Positions 47,428-61,475 of a stretch of 64,000 nt of DNA are shown in pieces. The notes beneath the pieces were generated by a model. It saw only the letters and a list, made by a program, of their open reading frames with translations, made no database searches and was not told where the DNA came from. The position numbers and the translations under genes were made by a program. Source of the DNA: Liolophura sinensis (lineage: Eukaryota > Mollusca > Polyplacophora > Chitonida > Chitonidae); NCBI RefSeq assembly GCF_032854445.1, contig NC_088302.1:26067080-26131079 (forward strand), given 5' to 3'. Position 1 is the first letter of the stretch. Each line of letters begins with the position of its first letter.

Positions 47428-47552
47428 ACTAACTTGTGGATGGTCGTGGGCTTCCCTGTGCTCTGCCCAACATCCTCCCACCATGATGCAGGCTGCCGTC
47501 GTATAAGTGAAATATTCTTGAGTACGGGGTAAAACACAAATCAAATAATGAA
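47428..47552 (+). mobile_element. tRNA-derived SINE, 5'-truncated
   Basis: GTGGATGGTCGTGGGCTTCC, CCACCATGATGCAGGCTGCC, GTGAAATATTCTTGAGTACG and GGGTAAAACACAAATC. Flanks from 45401 to 49947 otherwise show no gene. Confidence 0.88.
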
Positions 47553-49944
47553 GAAACGGACATATGTGTACAATATTGTCAAGGGTGATAAGGTTACAAG
47601 AATTATGTTCCTCAATTTCCAAACCTATACACAAAAAATAAGACAAAGCTAAGGTAAAACAAGAGATGTGACATACAGCTATGGCCTAAAAGCGAAGAAG
47701 GTGGAAACCAAGCATCGTGTTACTAGATGGTTTTCTAACAACATAAACGTTATCTTCGGCCACCTTCATTGTGATTGATCAGTTTCACATTTTCACATTC
47801 TCGTCGTGACGCTATAATAAAAATTCCGGCCTGGCATGCGTTACATCTTTGTGTACCATCTTTGTCGTGACATCAATACTACAGGTATCTTACGTGTGCT
47901 ACCTCTAGTATGGGCCCAAGGCCCCGTTATATACATTAACATGCACGAAACTCGTGATTGAGTGTACGGTAAGGATTTTATACCATATCAGCAACAATTC
48001 AGACGTGTTGTGAAGAAAGGTTGCAAATATCATGTAGATTTTCAGTAGACAGTAGAAAAATATGACACAAAAATTAAAATGTACACAATAAACCTCCGTA
48101 TAGGGAACGAGAAGTCAGCTAAAAAAATGCACCGACAATCATTTTACTTTATCAAGGAAGTGGATTCTTGAAAAACACATCATAAATGAATGAATAAATA
48201 AATAAAACAATGGTATAATTTAGACACATTTTCGTGATCAAATATAAAAAGCCTGAGGTCATTTGAGTTATTTGAAATCGTATTTCGACAAGGTTGGCAC
48301 ATGAGATCATGGATGTTGAGTATTGATGCTAGAATAAGATTGACTGACCACTTGATTGTTGGTAAAGGTCATTCGTTGAATCATCTTAAATCTGATATGC
48401 TATGTCCTTGCAACACAAACGACAAACGACTTCTGTGACGCTGTTCTTCCTTAATTCTTATATGGTGAAACCCTCAATTTTCTTTAAAACATAAAAGTAT
48501 CTGTGTTAGGGAATTGAAAAGTTGAAAAGATTGCTTTAATATTGAACAGGAACGTTGTATTAGAAACCTAAAGGATAATAAATACGTTCTCTGCAATGTT
48601 ATCTCCATATGGAAGTTTAATCCTAGCGTGATGATATTTCTGTATGTCAATTATTACCTATCTCTAACGACTCATCGGTAGCCTTTCTATACACGAGTGC
48701 AACAGGTGGTCACTACAGTTTCATTCATAAAATATGAAATGCATCTCTCAATGGGAGAGTACAAGTCCAAAAATTTTAGTCCAAACAAGTTATCTTAGTG
48801 TTTGATTAAATTTAGAAAAGCTTTAGATGAAAGAAAAGTAAAATGTGAGTATAAGAGTTGACTTCCATTCTCGATACATACATGTACTGGTACATTTACG
48901 TAAACTGCAGCTGAAATAACATGTGTTTTACTTGACATGCCTACAAATATCACAAATATATTTTTTCCTATTCCAGCAACTCTTCGTCTTTTTTCTTTTT
49001 TTTCAAAAATGAAACCAGGATTTTGCTCCAAACACGCTCATAATGAGAATATGCCGTACTGTTTCTTTTTCTTTAAGACATTTATATCTTCAAATAATAA
49101 TTTTGTGCCAAGATTACGATTGACAGAGGCATTACTTATGGATGACCAAAGAAGCCTTGAAAGAAGCCAAGACTACGAGTTTAAATGTAGTTTCTCTGTG
49201 TGACATTGATCAGCCGATCTCTTCTGGCTAGGGTGTCTTATGTTCAAAACAAAACGCTATATCGTAATAGGAAAATTCTCGTGGACACAGGACATATAAA
49301 TCCAGTGATTATGCCTTCACCACAAACAATTAATTCATTCATATTTTAACGCTGAAGTCCAGACGCCAACGAAAAGATCGAGATAACTAGTCACATTTTA
49401 TTTTACCGCTTGATCAGAAACACTTTATCTCGTGTCTTTTCTAGCGGTTAAAATTATTGCCACCGATTCATTTTCTGCTAAAAAACCTTTGCTTGTATAA
49501 AAGTGGTTTTCAGCCCAGTTCTGTAATTTTACAATTTTATTCTTGGCGTTGCCTCTTCAGTATCCTCTTGAATTCTGATGGAAGTGCTGCCTGGTAAATT
49601 GTATCATTTCTTAAAACAAAAGCAAAAAAAAAACATCGCCTCTGACACGATATATATGCACGCAGTATGAAGACTGTAAGGTTATTATAAATATCGAAAT
49701 GCGTTTTTAAACTTACCCCAGGAGTATAATTATATTTAAATAAATATAGAATACATCTGCAAATAGCATATATTGCTAAGCATATAAAGATCAGTGCTAA
49801 TCCGGTTTAATCATATTTAATCATGTGAGTTAGAACAGGGATTAGGCAGTCCGATATAAACAAATCTTGACTGTGAAAATATAAAGTAATATGAAATACT
49901 ACATACATGTATACTTGCACACCGATCTCACTGACTATGCACCA

Positions 49945-49947
<3 letters not shown>

Positions 49948-50020
<73 letters not shown>
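49948..50020. repeat. (AT)n microsatellite
   Basis: About 73 bases of uninterrupted AT dinucleotide. Confidence 0.97.
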
Positions 50021-50022
<2 letters not shown>

Positions 50023-51667
50023 GGCATACATATTTACCGTTGTACGAAAAAAAAAATCCTCGGTCATCCATCTACCATTGCTGTTATGATGGTATATACA
50101 CTACATTATAGGGCAACGACCGAAATAAATGAGCTCTGTATATATAATGCTGCTTGAGTGACAGCTTGAGTATGTACACCCGTGTGTGATAAAACAAATG
50201 CCATTTTGCATTTGAAGCCGTGCATGTACATTGGGTTGCATGTAGTAGTAATTCGTTTGTTTCAAGTTAGACTCTATAGATTACTCAAGAATTACTGACA
50301 TGAGGGTAGCATAATGATTACGGATGAAGAAAACGGGAATCCGAGCGAGTCCGAAGGAAAAGCTTGCGTGTATTAAGTTATCTTATACTAACCTTTTTAG
50401 TGGAACGAAGCAGTCCAATCACCTGGAGAGCGGATTGGAAACAACCGGCAAATCTCTACGGTTTGTTTCGAGAGAGTACCAGGATATGACATCACAAATA
50501 CATGTATTTCATGCTAAACCCGTGTCTAAGCCATTCACAGTCATCAAAAGTTTATTTCCTTTTCCTTCTCGTGCTTTCTGCACTTTTGCGTAGGTGCACT
50601 GGTAGACCACCTGGGTTGTACAGAAGCAGTGTGGCATTAGTGTGAACAACGATGTGTTTTCATCGTAATATGCATTTTTCTGAAGCTCCGAAAACTCAGC
50701 TGAATGAGCCGAGTGCAAATAAATTATTGTACATTTGGGAAGGATAGAACAAATTACAGAACTAACATTCTACATATTTGACCCTCTTGTGCTAGCATTT
50801 CGTTACTTTGTGTTAAAGAAGGTGAGAAATTCTTGATTCGTCAAATGTTGTCTGTAAGGAGGGCTTGGTGAACTGCTAAGCGTACACATCTGCTTTGTGG
50901 CTGTTTGAGAGAAATTAACAAGTTAAAACTTTGCTCTCGGGCAATAAAATGAGTTCGCATAAGAACATTCATTCTGCAGCGTTCTGTCTTAATTTTGTAC
51001 GTTTCTAAATATAGAATAATCTTCAGAATGTAGATTGCATTTAAATTGAAGATGCAGTTAATTTCAGGCCAGTGAAGCGTATAAACTTTCACATCAATTA
51101 CACGTTTGTGTTTACTGGTCCGATGTCAGTTTCTTTCACCCAGCTCTTCCCTATAGGAAAGGACTGGTCGCAAAGTGTCACGCTTCGCTACGCCTTCTTT
51201 AAGGCCAAGGCGATACAGTGAAGGATTTTCTCCTTTTTGCCCTCTCGTAGAGGCTTTTAAAACACCAAACGAAACTATATAGGGGTCAAGCCACAGGACA
51301 TTTCATATTCATTGGCTGGGGTAACCTGTAAAACTAGGCCATCTACAGTCCGAGTAAAAAAATCAATAGAAGACAGGTATTTAGCCGAGGTAGCCTTTAT
51401 TCATATTTCAAATGTAAAGAGGTACTAACTTGTTCGACATACTTTGTGGTGAAATTTATGACCGGTAAGCGAATCACCAATTCACGTCTTTTAGAATGAG
51501 AAGACCCCAAAACCTGTTTCAATACATGATCAGAGAAAAAAAAACCATAAATTACGCGAGTATAGAAATTGGTTTACATTTTAATTCCTATTACTCAAAT
51601 CGCCATTGGCATGTTTTATACACCTTGACACATTTTTGTAATTGAGCTCACTAATTTTTAATCTCAC

Positions 51668-51704
51668 CATCCGCACGTGTATCCGATACCATCGTTTTGA
51701 CAAC
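51668..51704 (-). CDS. Candidate 37-nt microexon
   Basis: On the minus strand a pyrimidine-rich acceptor (CCTTTTTTAG) precedes 37 bases starting GTTGTCAAAACGATGG, which end at a GTGAGA donor. All codons in the first frame are sense (VVKTMVSDTRAD). No neighbouring exon could be linked, so this rests on splice sites alone. Confidence 0.25.
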
Positions 51705-53639
51705 CTAAAAAAGGTAAGGTCAACTGATTGTATATTACTGCTGAACTTTTGCTTTCTGCAGCCAAATGACCTTCAGCTCGAAATGTACGTCGATAAAACC
51801 GTATACTGACCCGTTTTTATGTTGGCATATCTAGTCTGCACAAACTAATTGTTGTACATACAAATATCAATTGATCTGAAAGATGAGTAGCTGATCAAGA
51901 TATATGGACAACTTGGAAATACATCTACAACAAACAACTGTGAATGATGGATTTTTTTTGGGTCATCACAAAACAAATACAATAGTGAAATGAATATTGG
52001 TGATCTAGACCTCAAAGTAGTGCTTGGCATGTATGAAAATTAACAAGTTGAAGCTTCTCCTGTTTATGATAGCCAGATGGGGTTTTGTGGGGGTCACAGA
52101 TGTTCGTGCTGATCGAGGCTAACATATACATCAGGCTGGTCAGTTTGTTTCAACATCACATGTTTGACAACAGTAACAGTTTTTATGCTCTACAAAATAA
52201 ATATGTGGTATATGCCGTCTGTTACAACCAGAACAGCCAGGTCGCCTCTGACCCCTCCGGCGAAAAATGATTCATCTAACGTGGGCAAGCTGGAGCGCCA
52301 CCTACTGGCCCATTACGGTTACATGACACGTATTGAAGTATGTAGAAGCTGGCCAATGGCAGTGCAGTACATTTGCCCGTAGGGTGGACAACCAGCTAAC
52401 CACTACACCCTGGATGTCACATGACGGTGAGGAGACAAACGTGGAGAGGAAGTGGGGCGTGGTCCGCATTTAGATATAAGGGACAAATTTTATAATAATC
52501 AAGGGAATACAATAATTCCTCTGAAAATTGGGAAAAATTGTAACTTCAGAGTTACAAGTTATCTATTGTGAGGTGCGATGGCCATCGGTAGTTTGCACAG
52601 AGCAATCTCAACTGAATCTCCTAGTTCTACTTTTATGCCCTGTCAAAGAGGACTAATAACGAGTTGCTTAATGAAATATAGTCTCTACCTGAGTAAATCT
52701 TTCAAAGATATTAACCATGATTTAACATAAGCTGAAAATAAAATATGACTTAACATGGCATCACATTTTACGACTGAGAAATTAAAGTCTATACAAAGAG
52801 CATACAATATGTTCACTATACGCACAGATATGTTTACAGCGTACAGCGTAAGAAAATACATAATTTCTGCTGACGGTTGTTCATAAAACATTGTAAGTTT
52901 TAAAAACAAAACCTAAATAGCGTTAACAAATGCACCATATCACACCATAAGACATCAATACGTTGGTTAGAAGATTATGGTAAAATTCACGACAAGAAAA
53001 AGCAGTATGTATAACAAATACTAATGTATCCCTTTTAATCGGTGTCAAAATATTGAAAAAAGATTCATTAATCCACCAAACAGCCAGTTGGTTCCATGTT
53101 GTTTCGCTTTAACACTGCCCTACGTACGTGTAATGTATGACGACACTATGACTCTTTTGTGATGTATTTGCTTTTGTTATAAACATTGGCCAATTGCAGC
53201 GTTCCAAAACTTATAAAACCAATTCTGCACAAAACATACAAAGCATCCAAGACATACATAAAGTAGGTGAAACTAACGGCAAAAAAAAAGAAAGCAGTAT
53301 GCACCAGCTACTCTTGAGACTAATATTTTTCAAGCCACCTAAACCATAGAATCAGAGATGAAATTAATGTGTGAATATTAATACGTCACGACCAAACAGC
53401 TAATCAATAAAAAAAGGTATTTACCGTTACATATGCACGTCTCAAAGGTTTGCTTGAGTCTAGCAATACAGTAAGTCAGTCCATCACCAGGACGCTGGAT
53501 TTGTCAATAAGACACGAACTTTGCATGCACTAGAAAAGTTCTCACGATGAGTCACAACCATCAAATATGCCTTAAAATCGCAAAGGCACGGCGAATTTGA
53601 ATAGCACCGTGTCTAGGAATTTATCGGCACAGTGTGGTA

Positions 53640-56220
53640 CATCCTCCACTCATCTCCCGTTATCATGCAATTCTTGATCTGTTCTCAAAACTCCCGCCAT
53701 GCCAGATGAACAAGAGTAAACGTGTATAAGCGGTCCTTCTCTACGCCTTTTACTAAAACTTCAACTTAAACATGGGTAATCTGGAGAAAATATTTGCCAC
53801 AGAAAGGTGTTTTAAGTGCAAAATGACCTCTAACTGCTATCAAAATGGCAAAAATAAATGCAACTTGGTATCGTCAGCGACGTCCATACTAGTGATAAGT
53901 TACACGTTGATACACAGGCCATTTTCTCCATAACAGCTCTGATACAAATCTGCTCCGGGGATAAATAGACTGGGTATAATTATGACAAATGTTAAGTCCA
54001 TCTAATACCAGAGTCTATAGCGGTGCATGACTGGAGAAGGCTGACAGGACAGCTGGATGGCGCTATATGCTGGTACAATGCTGGTATGAGTACTCCCTAT
54101 AGGACACAGTTGAACAGAACCGCCATTTTTGCCTTTGGTAACCTAGCTTTATGATATATCGAACACAATCATACAGCTAGATAACCAAAGACAAAACTAG
54201 AGCTCGTCTGCCTGCCAGAGTTCACCTTCTGAAACATACAACGGGAAAATCACCATCACGATTTCAGTAAAGAATATACAGTACGTCAATCGTGTCCAGC
54301 GACTTGCATTGCGGCATACTGCGGCGACTTACCTTAAGTTTTCGCAATCGACGGTGTACATGTCTATCAAACTAAACATTGTAGAGAAAGTGAGAGCGAA
54401 ACGAGTGGTGTCTATGCAAGCTCCCCTGTCTACTGACACGACGAGGTGGGCCGATGGCAGTGGCGGCCTATGTACAGGACTCCGACACGCTACATTTCGC
54501 ATAGCCCCTCAGGCGTGCCAGCATGTTTCTATCCTCGATACAGGGCCCCGCTTTTAACCGCTCCCGGCAACGACCACACATGACATACTCGCCCTGCCAA
54601 TCTCACTAAGTCATAGTTTTGCGGAGCGTTAAAAAAAGACACAATATCTCTTTACAGCGAGTGTTCAACTGCGGCAAAGCTAATTAAACAGTTTCGAGAT
54701 ATACACAACTTTCTGGCGAATCAACGCACAGCCTTGCTCATTTTCATGTTTTCTCCTCATTATGTGTGAAAAGGGTAATTTGACGAGGCAGTCAGGGCTG
54801 GATCGTGCAATATAAACTCATAACCATACACATCCCACTTAAAACACTGTTAAACTTTTAGATATATTACAACTTATGTCATTTAGCGATTAGTTTTGTG
54901 ACAAAAACTCTAAAGGCAAATGCCCATTGCATTCCGTACAGAAGTACAGGATATTTCCATCAGAGCTTTCCATCAACGTTAGAAGATATGCTAATATATA
55001 TAAAACGTATTCAATTTAAAGACGATGTTCCCTTTGAAAAGCGACCACAGCTGGTTACATTTAGGCTACTTGCAAGCAGGGATACCGGGGTCACTTTTTC
55101 AGAAATAAATCCGTTTCATGGCAGTGCGAGCTGATTTCTAATACAGATTTACAATTAATTTGCCATCTATACTGTCATTAATCTAACTTTCTCTTTTTTT
55201 TTATCAATTGCAACAATGAACAGGCAGCAGCTGCTGTGTGTTATTTCTGGCCCGAATAATTTCGATGGCGGCCAATCACGCAAAATCTAGCTTCGGCGCA
55301 CGCACATGCTTCTGTTGTGAACACGGGTATTTCGAACTGAAACGTACAATATTTAGACCAGCCTGGATGATACGGTCAGGTGGCCAATCTTAGTCAAGCC
55401 GTGTTGAAAATGCGTATTAGTTTACCACGCGATACAATCCGGCAATGTCGCACTTGGCAATATGTCTTCGCTGTGATTTTAGTCCTACCCATATATTCAA
55501 CACACGCTTACAGTCCAACTGTCACTTATGGAAGCTACGTATATGCTCTTCTGTTCTGAGATATTTACGATGACTTTGACCTTGAATATACAGGTATGTG
55601 CTTCAAGAACTGTAAGGCTTAAAGAGGTCCAAGACTTAAGTCATTACATCTTACCCCGTTGGCTCAAAACACGTCAGTAGCGCGAGATAAGCAAAAATAA
55701 CACATTAAGGACTGTTTACTGTTTATACCTACCTGGACTAACTCAGGGCAGTCAAAATCAGGTGAAATTGAGGGTAAGATCAAGCAGAAGTCATCCGGTA
55801 AAGATAGAAGATGAGGACAGTTTCTGCGTCCCAAGTGACGTCCACCAAACAGAGTGGACCGCGTAGAGGTTTACTCTCCACGGAAAACCCAGGTAGGCCA
55901 GTGAGAAGGTGAAGCCAGTGACCTACATAATAGGAAAATCACTGAGCGCAGACGACACCTTGCAGCTCGAGACTGTGCGCGCGATCACTAACGTTGATCG
56001 GGAGCACGTGGTATATAAAGGACCCATTGTGCCGGTTTTCTGCTGTCCTCGGTTGGTTGCCTACGGGACTAGAAATTCAAGTTTTCACATGTTTCGCTGC
56101 ATTCATTTTTCTACCGAGCTACACAATTTTTCCTGATTGCGAACTTTATATGTGGTATCTAGCTGATAACGATCGCCTGCCCCAAGCCACCTTCGTTTTT
56201 ACAGGCCTCTAGGCCACAAT
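53640..56220. other. Relatively GC- and CpG-richer stretch; possible promoter or first-exon region
   Basis: Composition is visibly richer in CG than the flanks. On the minus strand two consensus donors occur: CTTAAG/GTAAGT at 54337/54336, preceded by about 60 open codons with ATG (ending MYTVDCENL), and GTCCAG/GTAGGT near 55733, preceded by open sequence ending FDCPELVQ. Neither has a recognisable product or a clear acceptor, so they could be first exons or chance. Confidence 0.3.
56005..56020 (+). promoter_or_regulatory. Candidate TATA box adjoining an E-box
   Basis: CACGTG (56005-56010) is directly followed by GTATATAAAG, a good TATA box on the plus strand, within the CpG-richer stretch. 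No convincing plus-strand gene follows, so the role is open. Confidence 0.25.
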
Positions 56221-58694
56221 AAGCTTTGCCTCGGTGTGTAATATTAGTTTCAGCTTAATGGACGAATATTCAGCAGAAATATAAAGGAAACTTGTTCAGC
56301 CATGTCAAGAACGGCTTCCCCGGAGGTCGACCATATGATGAAATATGTACACTTTGAAACAATAAAACTCACATAGGTACTGGTCGTCCGGTGAATGGGG
56401 CCCACCTCATGGGCCCACGGTTTTTGGCCTAACTTCCAAGAGTGCTTTAGGTGCGATTGGCCTCCCCTCATATATGCTCACTTTTGGAGCGGTCATTCCC
56501 CTGGTATTAACAACGTGAACCTACAGGCGCATCACTAACATATTTGAATGCGGCAGCATTAAGGGGCAAACATTATAGGCTTACAGATATAGGCTACTAA
56601 TGTAGATAGATGGATTTTTGATTCTAGGATTTGGTTGCACAAGGTCCACTGTTCTGTTTTCACTGGTTCTACTAACTCTTTGACAATTTTTGCGTGGAAA
56701 ATGGATTTCTGTTCTCAGTACTAAACTTATATTACATGCGTTCAAATCTGTTGATTGTTTTTAAAGACACTGACATAATTCAGGTACAGGGTATCAGTTT
56801 AATGCTCAGCAACTTATTTCACTGATAATATCCAAATTGTAGGTACAAACATCAGGGAAATAACTAGCTCACCTCCTACTGTACTGACAGTTGTTAAAAT
56901 TTCTCAAGATAAAAGACGTCTTTTTGACTAAATGGAACAACTGTTAGTGTACCATACCTTTGTTAAACTATAAATTACAAATCTGTTAACATCGCAAAAA
57001 TGAATGAAGTTTTCGATGTATTTTGAATTTTGTATATCTTGCTTAATACTACATTCAGTTCATAAGTTAATCTATGCACTTCACAACAAAACTCCGGATT
57101 GTACAACAATATTATCAACTGTCACAACTTTCGGGATGTGTATTCGGGTGCAGTTTTTATAGTCAAAAAATAGGACAGAAATCTCCCCACCCCACCCCTA
57201 CCTCAAAAAAAAAATTTGTTTATTTTTGGCTTACTATAGACGGAGTTTTCTCAGAAAACGTTGTCTTTAGTGTGTTCTAGATACCATCGACTATCAGGAA
57301 GACTTGATTTTGTAGCTCTATGAAATGCACACAGCGGTGTCACTTCTGTGCTACCGTTGATTGATGTGAAAGGTTCCCCCTGCAGGGGGTTAAAAGTCAA
57401 CTGTTTTAACAATTTGTTTCTTTACCTTCGCTAACGTTTGATAAAAGGGATAAATCTAAATTTATCTTTTTAGCGGGTCCATTTCATTCACTGGGTTTGA
57501 ATGATAACGGGCGATACGCGTCATTGTACCTTGGTGAAATAGTGATACAACGAAAAACATTTGAATAAATCTAAGACATAAATTAACATTATGGATAAAT
57601 ACAATGGGTTGAATACCAGTAAACACGAGAACTCGCATGAAGGCTAGAATCCGCTGTAATCATAGCCGGTATTGTATACATGTATCTAACACATTCCCAA
57701 GGAGACGCTTGAAGAGGCTGTATTCATTAACTCGGTTTTGCATAAACCATTTACAAACAACGCTTGGCTCTATTTAGAAGACACCGTCTTAATTATAAGA
57801 AGGCGTGTTTTCTTGTTTGCACATTTCACGGTTGGGAAATCAGCAACAATATAAAATAAAGCGTAGAAGGCAAACTACGAGGTCACAGACTACGGTTTCG
57901 TGAAGTAAGCAATTTGTTAAGCATTTGCCTTCGGGAAATTTACCTGTTAATTACAATTTTAGGTAATGTTTCATCTGGCAAGCGATTTATTTAGCACACG
58001 TAACAAAGTGAGAATATTTCATGCGTGAAGTTCCTAACATATTAATCACGCAGTGTATACCTATATCCATCTACACGAGACATGCCGGTTGTGTTATGCC
58101 ATGGGTTGCTTTCAAAATATGGATAATAGTGATGTTAAAATGAAAGAAAAAAATGAAAGAAAAGAAACAATATATCGTCTGTTGTGTAGACGATCACAGT
58201 AAGATATGCCATAAGCCCTGTCGTGCAGTTTTGTCAATATATTTGTGAAGACAAAATACTGTCACGGTGAAATATAGCTGTGTTTTATATTTACAACATC
58301 AATCTAAATCACGTAAGAGAACTGTATTTATTATTTCTTACATTTCTACTAAATGGAAAAAGTCAACACATCATCCCCATTTTATGTTTGTAGATTTTCA
58401 TTGTTTTATAAGGCAAAGTTGCTTAGAAAGGCAGAAGGACCAAATAGATGACTTGAGCCATATTTCTGAAGTGGCATTTGATGTTTCCATCATATAGCAT
58501 ATCATATACATCTTCAGTGGCCCGTGTAACCGTCATATATGGATCGAAAATATTTTTGCTAAAATCACAGGATGTAATTTGTAATCTTGCCTATAGGCTA
58601 TTGATTAACCGACCGTGAAGTTTGTGTTGGATAAAAAAGAAGTCTTAATGAGCCTGATATGCGTAAGTAATCTTCAACTCACCTCATCTGGTAT

Positions 58695-58733
58695 TTCTAC
58701 TCGCATATCCTTGTTTCGCTCCTACAAAAGAAG
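58695..58733 (-). CDS. Candidate 39-nt microexon, phase 0-0
   Basis: The minus strand shows TTCTTTTGTAG, then 39 bases with no stop encoding ERNKDMRVEIPDE, then the donor GTGAGT directly after GATGAG. Both borders are near consensus and the length is 13 codons. This is the best isolated exon in the 33-62 kb part, but its gene cannot be identified from here. Confidence 0.4.
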
Positions 58734-59889
58734 CAGATCGGAGTAACTTTTGTCCCTATTGTAACCATTGACAACTGTACGTTAAAAACACATCTGGTGC
58801 TCAGATGACGTTATGGCTATAGCTGTGTTGTCATCATGGAAGCTACGGATAAATCTCAGCAGCTGTGAGTTTCCGGCATCAATTTGTTACTATAAGTCCA
58901 CCTGTACTATTAGCATACCGCTACCTCACGTGGGTTTGAACAAACATCACACCAGATGCTAAGACCAATTAGCTTTTTAAGGAATTTTTATGCTGATGCA
59001 TCTTCATGTAGCATTAATAAAAATATGAATCATATGGTAGGTTTTATCAACCATATGGATATATGTCGCGCCCACTTATTTCTCTTCTTGTTTTCAGCTA
59101 TACATGTATAAAATACCTTATACAGACAAAGGCATATCAAGATATTTTCAGATGTGATTGATCTTTTTGATGATATAGATAATTCCATCTTTAAGATGCG
59201 CATTTTCAGACGCTAAAGGACATTGCAGACAGGGTGAAGGATTATTTGAGGTATATTTGTCTAACATGTTGACATTCTCACAGTGTTTCGCAAATACATT
59301 GTGGTGTATACGGCTTAAGCTTTGTGAGGTATTAACTTACTACACGATTAGTCCGTTTTCACCTATATGAGAGAACATGCAAGAGGTTTTAGATGTGATT
59401 AGCAGTGAAAGAAAGAAAGAAAGAAAAAACAGTGCGTATTGTGCTGTCCGTTACCATTCATATTTGAGTAGGAACTCACTAAATTAAAACAAGACATTCC
59501 AATCCGGACATTTTAATTACCGTACCGCATAAAACTGCAGAGATTATTTGTGGTTTTAGTTTTGTGACTTTCGTGTTTTAGCCACAAATGTCCAATTTAG
59601 CTGCTTTAAAGACACACTTTAGCTTCATTTAATCTCCGTACAAGAAGTTTATTTATTAATATGGTTTTAGAAAAGACTAAGCATTAAAGGTAGATCATGG
59701 AACCATGGGTTTCCCTGATTTGTATTTATGTACATGTATATAAGAAATATCATAATAACAAAATGAAGCATGTTCAGTATAATTTTATCTGTATAAAACT
59801 ATTGCAAAAACTATCTGTATAAAACTTAGTTTGATACCAACCTCGCTGTATATTATTACAATGCAAACTGACACTGTATGTTAATTGTA

Positions 59890-60008
59890 AATGTGGTTGT
59901 GGGTTTCCCCCGGGCTCCCCGCGGTTTCCTCCCACCATAATGCTAGCCGCCGTCGTATAAGTGAAGTATTCTTGAGTACGGCGTAAAACACCAATCAAAT
60001 AAATAAGT
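59890..60008 (+). mobile_element. tRNA-derived SINE, 5'-truncated
   Basis: GTGGTTGTGGGTTTCCCCCG, CCACCATAATGCTAGCCGCC, TTCTTGAGTACGGCGTAAAA and CACCAATC with an (AAATA)n tail. Confidence 0.9.
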
Positions 60009-60193
60009 AAATTATTATAAATGCATGAGTGTACTGCATGTCGTAGTCAAGAAAATATTTTGCTAGTAACGCTGACAGCTATGGTGATGAGTATAGAGTA
60101 ACAGTCTATTTTCTTTCATCTGGTCTGTTTGAACAGACTATCAAGTGACCATCGTCAGTCTTATATCATTACCAGACTAACATAAATGCTATT

Positions 60194-60502
60194 TCAGAAA
60201 AATATCCTGTAGTAAAACTGATGCATTTTACGCATACGCAAGTGATGTATCTCTGAATCACGAATGCTTCGTCGTTGTTTTCTTCTTCGGCCATCATCAG
60301 GAGAGTTTAGAACATGGCAAAATACACTTACTAGTCCAGAGTAGACAATTACTTTGACAGCCCACGAAATTAATATGCTATTTGAATTTGAAAATACAAC
60401 TGGAAACGGCGTATGTTGGTCACTGTTCACAACATACATTTGAAAATCTGACATGATGTTACCCGCATAGTTTCTTTCTGGCAGTTGAACCTTCCTAAGC
60501 AT
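60194..60502 (-). CDS. Uncharacterised 102-codon open frame, possible gene fragment
   Basis: The frame starts at an ATG and ends with TAG. A hydrophobic stretch (ILISWAVKVIVYSGLVSVF) is followed by a strongly basic one (DGRRRKQRRSIRDSE). This could be a membrane segment with a cytosolic basic anchor, or chance in unselected DNA. No family is recognised and no exon borders support it. Confidence 0.15.
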   Translation of the reverse strand: MLRKVQLPERNYAGNIMSDFQMYVVNSDQHTPFPVVFSNSNSILISWAVKVIVYSGLVSVFCHVLNSPDDGRRRKQRRSIRDSEIHHLRMRKMHQFYYRIFF

Positions 60503-61084
60503 ATCTTTAGCCGCGGTAACTTAGATGCAGCTGAAGGGTTGTTGGGCTGAATAAGGCAGCCCGTGGCTCAGGAGGCCCTATATGTCTATGCACTGATTCT
60601 AACAGAGAAAGCCTTAAATGTGAACAAAAGTTCTGCCCTGTCGCATTCAAACAGAAATATTCAACTGATTTCTAAAGGCAGACATTCTGCTGAATGGAAG
60701 TGGCACCTCGGCATATATCTTGACAACAATTGGCTGAACAAGTGGGCACTATAAATAGCGCCGGGGCGGGAAGTCACTGAAAGAGTTCGAGTCGAGAAAC
60801 ACTTGTAGGAGTCCTGGGGTGCGAAATAGACAGAGGGAATGTAAGGATGTGGGAGGGGACGTTGAGGAAGGTCGAGGGTATAGATTAAGAGCTCTCAGAT
60901 TATCTAATAATCTCGTCATTCTTTGCGGAGCTCTTATCTACTTTAAGGGGATAAAATGTCACATGGGCGAACGACCAAAATTCTTTAAAGTTGCGGATAA
61001 TTTTCACAGTTTAGATGTACACATCGTATATCTAGTTGTTCACACTGCAAGTGCACATATCGCATGCCTACATATTCACAGTTG

Positions 61085-61212
61085 ATTGATTTATTTATTT
61101 GATTAGTATTTTATGCCATACTAAAGAGCATTTATTAGACGGCGACCAGGATAACGGTGGGAGGAAACCGGGAAGAGCCCGTGGGAAACCCACGAAAATC
61201 CTCAGGTTATGC
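61085..61212 (-). mobile_element. tRNA-derived SINE, partial
   Basis: TTTATTTATTTGATTAGTAT (reverse tail), TATGCCATACTAAAGAGCAT, GGTGGGAGGAAACCGGGAAG and GGGAAACCCACGAAAATCCT. Its 5' head is missing, replaced by the tandem repeat that follows. Confidence 0.82.
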
Positions 61213-61224
61213 TAGACTAAATGC

Positions 61225-61475
61225 TCACAGTGTATTACACGTACGCATGCCTAAATGTTCACTGCACGTGCGTACACAACACGCACACACACCCAAATGC
61301 TCACCGTGCGTGGGTACACACACACATACCCAACTGCTCACAGTGCGTGCGTACACACACCATACTCAGAGTGCGTGCGTACACACACAAATGCTCACAG
61401 TGCGGGCGTGAACACACATACCCAAATGCTCACTGTGTGTGAAAAGACACACAAGCATGCTTAAATGTTCACAGT
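61225..61475. repeat. Short tandem repeat with ATGCTCAC / GTGCGTGCGTACACAC units
   Basis: Irregular 28-45-base units built from (AAATGCTCACAGTGCG) and (TGCGTACACACACA). They give open Thr/His/Cys-rich frames in all three plus frames, which are repeat artefacts. Confidence 0.8.

Noticed and set aside
52085-52270. 61-codon plus-strand frame with protein-like composition (SFYALQNKYVVYAVCYNQNS)
   Set aside because: No family match, no acceptor or donor pair and no neighbouring exons; too little to call.
61157-61464. Three overlapping Thr/His/Cys-rich frames
   Set aside because: Translation of a SINE end plus a short tandem repeat; all frames are equally open.
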